Assembly: GCA_030267565.1 (NCBI GenBank)
Contig: BRXU01000022.1
Coordinates: forward strand, 578,001-642,000
Direction: 5' to 3'
Source: Pleodorina starrii
Taxonomy: Eukaryota; Chlorophyta; Chlorophyceae; Chlamydomonadales; Volvocaceae
DNA: 64,000 nt
Both the position numbers and the translations under genes were made by a program. Shown in pieces: positions 56,610 to 64,000 of the stretch. A model generated the notes under the pieces. The model made no database searches. It was given only the letters and a program-made list of their open reading frames with translations, and had not been told where the DNA came from. The first letter of the stretch is position 1; every line of letters begins with the position of its first letter.

Positions 56610-59600
56610 CGCCTGCCCCGCAGATCTGCACGCACCTCTCCCGCGAGGTTGACGCGCTGCAGATGAACTCTCAGCCGGCTCTGGAGGCGCTCATGAAGAC
56701 CGCCGACACGGCCAACCTGGAGGCGGTGAGGCGGGTCAAGACGCAGCACTCGCGGCTGGTGACACGCGTGACCGCCACTCGGGAGGCGCTGGAGCGGATC
56801 ATGGGTGAGTCCTGGGCCGTGATTCGTGGATACGTGTGGGTCGTGTGGATACGTGTGGGTCGTGTGGGTTTCGGGGTTGAGGAGGCGGCCTGCTTGAGGA
56901 AGCCCGGGGGTTTAGTGGGTAAGCGGGAAACACGGGGAAGGAGTCGGCGGGCCGGGTGTAAAAAATGATACCGCGGGCCGGGTGTGCGGGGTCGGCGGGC
57001 CGGGTGTGCGGCGGGCGCGGCGGAGGTGGAGGCGGAGGCGGCCGGGGGGGATGGCCTGCTTAAGGCTCAGCGGGGCCGAACGCGCTTCGGGTCCCCAGCC
57101 TTGAGGAAGGGCCTGCCTGGTGGGGCAGGGTCGTGAGCGAAAGCGCGCCGCCAGGCAGCCCCCGAGTGCCGCACATCCGATGCTGGGGGCGTTGCGTCTT
57201 GCGTGGCCCTCCGGCGTTCGATAGCTGCGTTATTCGTCCATGGTATGTCTCAGGTATGTTGGGTAAGTATTGCTGGGTTCCGGGTCCGCTCGCCAACGCC
57301 GTCTCCGTTCCTTCGCTGGGTATCTCACCTCCGCGGCGTTCCCTCCAGCGGCGTGCCCTCCAAAGCGCCCATCCCCATCTCCCCCGTGCGACCCAAATTC
57401 CGCCGGGCTCACCCTTTCCTCACCACCCTTCCCTTCCCCCGGTGGCCAATGGCCAACCGCCCCCTCCCGCCCGATGGACTGTCGTACTCGACCCCGGCCG
57501 ACGGCCCCCCCCCGCCAGCGGACGACGACGACATGGTCCGCATGTGCCTCACTCAGCAAGTACACATGCGCCTGGCGGCCGTCGCCGCGGCCGCCGCCGC
57601 TGCGGCTCAGCAGCAGCAGCAACAGCAACAGCAACACTGCCACCACCAGAGCTTCTCCGCGCTGCCAGGCTCGACCACGCCCATCGCCGCCGCCGCCAAC
57701 GCCACCGCTGCCGCCGCCGCCGCGCTGGCCGGCGGCGGCGGCCACTCGCCCGGCTCGCCGACCTCGCCGCCGGCGCACGCCGACGCGCACCAGCTCGCGA
57801 TGCTCATGGGGGGCAGCCTCTCGGCGTCGTACATGCGTCCGGCGTCGCTGGCGGCCCGCGCGGTACGGCATCAGGTGGGCAAGAAGTCAGGCGGGCTGGG
57901 GGAGGCGCTGGCGGAGGCGGCGGCGGTGGCGGCGGCAGCGGCGGCGGGCGGGCCCGGCGGAGGCGGTGTGGGCGGCGGCGGCGGCGGGTCCGGAGGCGAG
58001 TTCGGTGAGCATGACTTTCTGGATGTGGAGAACCTGCTGGAGTCTTACGCAATCATCGTGGACACCACCTACCAGACGCTCATGTCAATAGGTGGGTGGG
58101 TGGGTGGGTGGGTGAGTGGGTGGGAAGTGGGTGGGTGGGTGGGTGGGTGAGCGGGTGCGTGAGCGTCGCTTCACCGGCATCAGGCGTGGCGCTGATGACG
58201 GTACCGTACGTTTGGTATGTTGTTGGAGCCGTGCTTTGTAACGCGAGGGTGTCGCGGTGTCCAGGGAAAGTGCGCTGCTTCGGGAATGGACGATGTGGGA
58301 ATGGGAGTTTCGCCGCGGTGATTCCGGTTGGGGGTTGCGCGCGGGCGCCAGGCCCAGTGCGAGTGCGGGAGCCAGGTGCTGTCCAGGTGTGTCTGGGTGC
58401 GCTGTGTGTGGCTGGTGGCGGAGGGCCCTGTGAAGGGAGGCTGATGACGGAGGGCCCTCCGGTAATCGGCCGCGGCGCACGCCAGCGGGCCCTCCCGAGT
58501 TCACAGCGGCAAGTTCCGCGCGCGCGGGGAGGGGGGGGCACCTTAAAAGCCGGGGTAGTCGTCGGTTGTTGGTGCGGGCGGTTCCTTTTGGCGCCGCGTG
58601 CGGATTATTATTTCCCCACCGCCTGCTTCCTTGTGAGACCCCACCTGAGAGCTCCTCCTCCTCCACCACCACCACCACCGCCACCGCCACCCCCCCGGCC
58701 GCATGCAGGGGAGTACATTGACGACACGGAGGACCTCATCAACATACAGCTCGACTACAGCCGCAACAAGCTCATCCGCTTCGACATCCTGCTCACCGCA
58801 GGCACCTTCGCACTGGCCTTCTTCAACATCGTAGGTTGCTGCCCCCCGGGGGGTTGCCGTCACCGTTCGTTGCCGTTGCGATAGGCCCCATGGCGGCCGC
58901 GTGGCCCCCGGTCGGTTCTTGGCGCCCGGCTGGAAGCCGAATGGTGGCTTGCCCCGTCCTGCCCTGCAGCCCCTGCTCTCCTGGCCGGTCGGCCTCCTCC
59001 CCTCCCTCCCTCCCTCGCGCCCTGTGCGCCCGTCTGCCGCCCTGCCTCCCCCAATGGAACGCATCGCACTTGGAACATCGCAGTCCCTGGCCCCACTACA
59101 TGCCTGCCTGACTCCCGTTACCCCTGCTGCCTGGCTCCCGCTGCCTGTGCCCCGGCTTGCTCCCCCCGGCCAGGTGACGGGCATGCTGGGGGAGAACCTG
59201 GTGCTGCTGGACTCGATTACACAGGTAGGCGGAGGCGCGCTGGCGCGTGCAACCGGGGAGGGGGAGGGGCATCGTCCCGCGCGAGGTGGCTCCATGCGTT
59301 GGAAGGGGCGCCGTATGGGCAGCCCGGGCGAAGGCCCAGCGGCTGACGGCGCGACGGGATAGGTGAGGCTTTGTGGGCCTGAAGGAGGACGGAGGAGAGG
59401 ACGCGCCAGCGTCCAAGTAAGGGGCTGGGCAGTGGGTTATGCCAGCCGTGTGCCGGTGTGTGCTGGTGGGCCTGTGCGCTCAGTGGGCAGGTTGGGCATG
59501 CTGGTCTGCCGATGGAGGCTGGGGAGCGCGACCGGGGCCGGCGACCGCAGGACTAAAAACGGCTCCTTTTCCTCGGGAGCGTTGGCCCGCGACGAGCCCC

Positions 59601-59841
59601 GGTCGCCGCGCTGCCGCGCTCCGCGCCGTTTCGCTTGAGTACCCCAAAGTGCTTGCCAGTATCGCCGCGCCTGTTGTCGGCGGAATCCGGAGACGCTGAA
59701 GGAGGATTCCGGGGGCACCCCCATCTGCTCACCCCGCAGGACCTGTCGGGCTTCATACTGATAAATGGCGGCACGCTGGTGTTTTGCATCACGACCTTTC
59801 TGTCGCTGGTGATGGTGTTCAAGTGGCAGAAGGTGCTGTGA
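54106..59841 (+). CDS. MRS2/CorA-type magnesium transporter with GEN in place of GMN
   Basis: Nine exons read in phase: 54106-54317, 54474-54549, 55109-55252, 55491-56096, 56624-56804, 57519-58091, 58709-58830, 59174-59224 and 59740-59841 (688 residues, long for MRS2 at about 400-450). MRS2 landmarks are TCRLEIPMRDMRLMD, ILVRDNA-type text (LLVRDNALVF), VRLIIMNDK, FEMLVLETALSE, LMKTADTANLEAVRRVKTQH, DDDDMVRMCLTQ, LLESYAIIVDTTYQTL and EYIDDTEDLINIQLDYSRN, then two membrane helices. The signature Gly-Met-Asn after helix 1 reads VTGMLGENL, that is GEN. Two large low-complexity inserts (Gln/Pro/Ala in exon 4, Ala/Gln/Gly in exon 6) explain the length. Exon 2 ends at a GC donor (CAG|GCAAGC). The protein should form a pentameric divalent-cation channel in a mitochondrial, plastid or other internal membrane; the N-terminus gives no clear targeting signal. 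Confidence 0.9.
56530..56608 (+). repeat. TG dinucleotide microsatellite before MRS2 exon 5
   Basis: More than 30 TG units in MRS2 intron 4, ending about 15 nt before the acceptor, in the position normally held by the polypyrimidine tract. Confidence 0.95.
58092..58152 (+). repeat. GGTG/GGGT array after MRS2 exon 6
   Basis: A GTGG tetranucleotide array begins at the donor itself, so several GT positions could act as the 5' splice site. Confidence 0.85.
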
Positions 59842-61690
59842 GGGGGCAACGCGCAACGGCGGCGTTTACGGTGCAAGCGAGCGCGCGGCGGCGAGAACTT
59901 TAGTACAGTAAGCTAGGAGCAGCAGCAGCAGCAGCAGCAATCGGCAACAGCTAGGTCGTTGTTACGGTAGCTGAGTGAATTGTACAGAAGCGGGCAGGAA
60001 AGGAGGTGGAGGGAGGGCCGTCCCCCGGCGGCCGCCGGTGCCGCGTGGGGCCACGGCAGCGGCGGCTGGCGCTGGCGCTGCCGCTGCGGCCGGTGGCGGA
60101 GGTGGGGATGCGGCGGAGGCTGCCCGCACTGATCCACGGCGCTGGCTTGCGTGCGCGCTTCGTTGTGGTCCAACGTCAGGAGCATCCTACACATTTTGCC
60201 GAGCGCAGGTGATCTGGGCCGAGTCATCGTCGAGATAGGCCTCGGTTGCGAAACTTACCGGTACCTATGCGCGGCAGCCGCGGCCGGATGGCATTCGTGC
60301 GGCGCGGTAGGGCGCTTTTGGCTGTGGCGGGGGCTCTTTTATAGGCGTCATGGTGCTGGCGATGCGCTTTAGGGCTAGGGCTCAGATGCAGGGCATGAGA
60401 AGAAGATGCAGGGATGAATGGATGTGGCCGGATCGAGAGCAGCTTGCTGGGCAGCTGCAGCGCGCGCCCCTTCTCCTTTTACCTTCAGCGGTGAATTGCT
60501 GATGCACGGGACTGGCGGCGTGGCGTGGTGCGTTTTACTTGTCCGTCCTCCGTCTTCCTTTGCGGCGGAAACATATGCAGTGGTACATACGTACGTAGGG
60601 TGGGGCCGGGGGGCGGGGATGGGGACATCCGAAGGGAATGAGGGTTGGGACGTCGGAGCACCGAAAGGGACTGCGGGGCGATGCGTCGGATTGTAGCTGT
60701 GAGCCAGGAACAGGGCGCCTGGGGGGATAAAAAGAAAATATCGCAGCGGAGAAGGAGACGGCGTTAGCGAACGCCTGGGGGGAGCCCAAGCACTGAGAAG
60801 GGGATTCTGCGTCTGCGGAATAGTGTTACGCTCGTATGCGGTATGCCACATCTGGGCGGGGCGGGGGTCAAAGACGAAGCACACACCGATATGTGTGTGT
60901 GTGGGGGGGGGGGGGATCGAATGGCAATCGTGGGATGGCCTATCGCGCCGAGCGTCTCCCACCTCTCCCCCCGCTGCCCCAGCGGCTTCCTAGAGAAGGG
61001 AACATGCGCCCTGCTGATACTACCGGTACTACGCCAGCGAGGTGCGGCCTTGTGAGATGAGGCAGCATTTTGCGGATACCATATGTTTTATTAACCTTTG
61101 GGGGCCTGCGAGGCGGCGCGCTTTGCGGCACCGCTACGGACGGACCACGTCGGGCCTCGGGCTCCCAGCGCCGATGCGCACGCGGGGAAAGTGACCTGGC
61201 ACTGGTTGGGCCTGGTCGGGAGTAGTGTACACGCGCGAGGGGGCGCACAGAGCAACCCATGTTATACCCACAACTTCCATACGTGCGCGCTGTCTGCCGC
61301 CCGCACACGGCACACAGCCCTTTATAACTACGGTTACCGTAACACGGTTATGGCAACAGCCCGGTAGTGCACTGCTGCACGACGCAGCTGCCTCCAGCTC
61401 TCCTTCATCAGCTCTTACACGCCAATCGGGTGCCACCCAGCAGGTGTGACACAGGCGGAGCGCGGCACTGGGGCGGGAAGGTCCCCGGTTCGGTGAACGA
61501 GCGGCCGCCGTGCCGGCAATGTCCGGATCGCAGGCGGGGTGGAGCGTGGAAGGGGGGCGTCGGGCCCGGGGAGGCGGACGGCGCGGCCGGCGTGACGTGC
61601 GGCCGCGTGCGGCTCCAGATTGCACCACAAGAAAGCAATAAATGGAACAGAATAGAATCTGAGAAGGATCTGGGAGCCCGCTGTAAAAGC
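59842..61690. other. 3' flank of MRS2 and gene-free region
   Basis: It contains the MRS2 3' UTR (no TGTAA found close to the stop) with an AGC trinucleotide run near 59920, and a minus-strand copy of the GCTGCGGTATTTTC repeat at 60723-60775. No gene is recognised on either strand. Confidence 0.4.
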
Positions 61691-61699
61691 AGCAACATT

Positions 61700-63190
61700 C
61701 CCGAAGAAAGCGTAAAGAAAGCACGCCAGAGAACCCGTTAGGGGCTTCTCTGGCTGCTTTCTGCTTTCTCGGGCATGCGAGGGAGGGGCGTTCGTTCCTT
61801 CGTTCGTTCGTTCGTTCGTTCGTTCGAAGGCACAGGTGGAAAGAACTGGTTGGCAGAGAATAAAAATGCAATATACGTGCACTATACGGGTGCGTACGGG
61901 ACAGGGTTTACGATAGCGGTTCACCGAGCCGACGTCGCGAGATCGATCCCTACGGGGTGCAATACGCGCGGTAGCTAGCCCGCGCGAGTGGGCGACTTGG
62001 GATATCGGCAGGACATCGGCAGGACACCTTCAGCCCATTAGTGCAAGTAATGTGGAGAGCGGTGCATGACAGAAACTGAACATCAGGCCACAAGTGAGGT
62101 TCGCTGAGTCGAATCTCAAAACAGCAGTGTGACCCGTAGAGCCGTAGTGTGTGTAGGATGTAGAGAATGAACAATTGAACAAAAGAGAACCCAATAGGGG
62201 CTTCTGCTTCTGCATCCTCACCCGCAGAAAGCTTAAGGAAAGCACGACAGGGAAATCGAGGACGGCACACGTGGGGCCGTACACCCGTAACGTAATGTGA
62301 GGCCGTGCAAGGAATTTCCGTCCGCCTGTTGCGCTCAGGAGCGCCTCGTTAATTCCAGGTTCAATTAGTGTACACCAGAGTGGGTACTCCGAAGGATGTT
62401 GAAAGGCTGGTGGCACTGTTTGGTGAAGGAGGACGGCACACGTGGGGCCGTATCGCCGTAAAGGGGCAGTGCAAGGAAGTTCCGTCGGCCTGCGGGAGTC
62501 AGGAGCGCTGCAGCACAACGCCGGCACCACGCACCGACAGAAAGAGTAAGAGCCGGCTCGCGACGGTGACAACACCGCCGAAATGACCCATGGGTCACTT
62601 GGAGCCGCGCGTCCATTCTGCCTCGGTCGCCGTATATTGCGAGCTTCGTTTGGTATCGGTAAGCATGAAGCAAATACAGTAGTGCGTTGGCGGAGAATAA
62701 AAAGTGTGATATACGAGCGTGTACGTGGGGATGTCGGTCATCGCACAGCCGAGGTGCCCGTTCCTCGGACGCCAATCGAAAGTGCTCGACTGGCGGACAC
62801 AGACGGTTGGCCGCTGGCTAGCGACTGGTGGGGCGGTCGCTGCTGTTCTGGCTACTAGCTTCATGACGTGCTTCCCATGGTTACGCGACTGTTGTTGGAG
62901 AGGGTGCGGCGGCACTCCGCGCTTTTAACCTCGTTCTGCGTCCGTTGAAGGATCGTCTGAGTTACGTCTGACTAGTTGTGAACACCGCGACGCGCGTGGT
63001 CAGCGGCCGCGTGCGGATGCAGCACCGATAACAGGAGCCGGCTCGCGACGGTCGCGGCGTCGCCCACATGACCCATGGGTCACTTGGAGCCAACGATTGC
63101 GAGCTTGATTTGGTATGTCGGTACGCATGAAGCATAATCCCGAAGAAAGCGTAAGGAAAGCATGCCAGAGTACCCGTTAGGGGCTTCTCA
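61700..63190. repeat. Nested duplicated repeat block
   Basis: Several segments recur in the same orientation. A 51-bp unit beginning CCGAAGAAAGCGTAA is at 61700-61750 and 63139-63189, with a weaker relative at 62185-62252. A block with GGACGGCACACGTGGGGCCG is at 62261-62346 and 62431-62515. A third, with GAGCCGGCTCGCGACGGT, the GACCCATGGGTC palindrome and ACTTGGAGCC, is at 62545-62670 and 63030-63135. This looks like remains of repeated insertions or tandem duplication of a mobile element. No intact coding region is present. Confidence 0.65.
61793..61828 (+). repeat. CGTT tetranucleotide array
   Basis: About eight units of TTCG, ending in TTCGAAGG. Confidence 0.9.
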
Positions 63191-63237
63191 AACGCGAGGA
63201 ACTGTACCAGCAAGCAGTAAGTTAGGGATTTAGCTGC

Positions 63238-63945
63238 TGGGTGGGTGGCTGGCTGGGTGTGTGGGTGGGTGGGTGGCTGGCTGCGTGGGTGGGTGGATGG
63301 CTGGCTGGGTGTGTGGGTGGGTGGCTGGCTGGCTGGGTGTGTGGGTGGCTGGGTGGCTGAGTGGGTGGGTGGGTGGCTGGCTGGCTGGGTGGGTGGGTGG
63401 GTGGCTGGCTGGCTGGGTGCGTGTGTGGGTGGGTGGCTGGTTGGGGGTGTGGGGGGGGGTGGGTGGGTGGCTGAGTTGGTGTGTGGCTGGGTGGCTGGTT
63501 GGGTGGTGGGGTGGGTGGCTGGATGGCTGGGTGGGTGCGTGGCTGGGTGGGTGGTAATTAGAACGGCCCGGGACGAAGGAACGCAATGCAGTTACCTGGA
63601 TGGATGGATGGGTGGATGGGTGGGTGGCCGAGTGGCCGAGTGGGTGGGTGGCTGGGTGGGGGGGTGGGTGGGTGGGTGGGTGGCTGGGTGGGTGGGTGGC
63701 TGGCTGGGTGGGTGGGTGGGTGGCTGGGTGGGTGGGTGGCTGGGTGGGTGGCTGGGTGGGTGGCTGGGTGAGTGGCTGGGTGGGTGGGTGGGTGGGTGGG
63801 TGGGTGGCTGGCTGGCTGGGGGGCTGTGTGTGTGGGTAGGTGGCTGGATGGCTGGGTGGGCGCGTGGCTGGGTGGCTGGGTGGCTGGGTGGATGGGTGGC
63901 TGGGTGGCCGATTGGGTGGGTGGCCGGGTGGGTGGCTGGGTGGGG
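63238..63945 (+). repeat. G-rich GGGTGGCTGGCT minisatellite
   Basis: About 700 bp made of GGGT, GGCT and GGAT tetramers on a degenerate longer period. It is interrupted at 63553-63598 by a minus-strand copy of the CCCGGGCCGTTCTAATTA repeat. All open frames through it (Trp/Gly on plus, His/Pro on minus) are repeat shadows. Confidence 0.9.
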
Positions 63946-64000
63946 TAAAAAGAAAGTATCGGGGAAAGGGCAAAGGAAAAGAGAATGGCAAGGGGAACGG

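Noticed and set aside
61700..63190. CRISPR-like array
   Set aside because: Units are few, unevenly spaced and of different types; this is eukaryotic nuclear DNA and there are no cas genes.
63230..63991. 253-codon His/Pro/Thr-rich minus-strand open frame
   Set aside because: A direct translation of the GGGTGGCT minisatellite; no real protein features.
1..64000. tRNA or rRNA genes
   Set aside because: I looked for T-loop GTTCGA-type strings in a cloverleaf context and saw none outside coding sequence; a tRNAscan run would be needed to exclude them fully.

Overview
The window looks like nuclear DNA of a green alga of the Chlamydomonadales, probably a volvocine relative. The sequence is very GC-rich. 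Genes are cut into many short exons by GC-rich introns with CAG|GT-type junctions. Proteins carry long Ala, Gly, Gln and Pro runs, and the Chlamydomonas-type poly(A) signal TGTAA follows several stop codons. I assigned the taxon from these traits, not from a database match.

Nine protein-coding loci can be supported by exon reading and phase bookkeeping. For the eight complete models the summed exon length is a multiple of three, although the synaptonemal model carries one in-frame TAG unless a 192-nt segment is spliced. From left to right: (1) a partial minus-strand gene of the OPR/RAP organelle RNA-factor type (1787-3010); (2) a very large plus-strand gene (6692-20807, 19 exons, about 2,234 codons) with the architecture of the meiotic axis proteins SYCP2/Red1; (3) NKAP, a spliceosome-associated protein (22662-26156, +); (4) a two-RRM, RGG-linker RNA-binding protein (27513-29154, -); (5) EI24, an ER autophagy protein (30614-36230, -); (6) a membrane-anchored aspartyl/asparaginyl hydroxylase-type dioxygenase with a repeat-rich N-terminal region (36791-45165, +); (7) a bacterial-type glucokinase with a probable plastid transit peptide (47968-51692, +); (8) a small probable plastid protein (52989-53834, -); (9) an MRS2/CorA-type magnesium transporter (54106-59841, +). 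Two pairs are head to head and may share promoters: EI24 with the dioxygenase (560 bp apart), and the plastid protein with MRS2 (271 bp apart).

The remainder is intergenic and repeat-rich. A 0.97-kb interspersed repeat occurs twice in opposite orientation (3627-4600 and 32157-33134), the second copy inside an EI24 intron. Several short repeat families lie just upstream of 3' splice sites in unrelated genes. A 12-bp quasi-palindrome, GACCC-RY-GGGTC, occurs nine times in exons, introns and intergenic DNA. The right end (61.7-64.0 kb) is nested duplications followed by a G-rich minisatellite.

The genes do not form a pathway; this is an ordinary eukaryotic neighbourhood. The most notable items are the SYCP2/Red1-like gene, with a single in-frame TAG that could be removed as a 192-nt exitron, an MRS2 protein whose signature GMN reads GEN, and the repeat families attached to splice sites.
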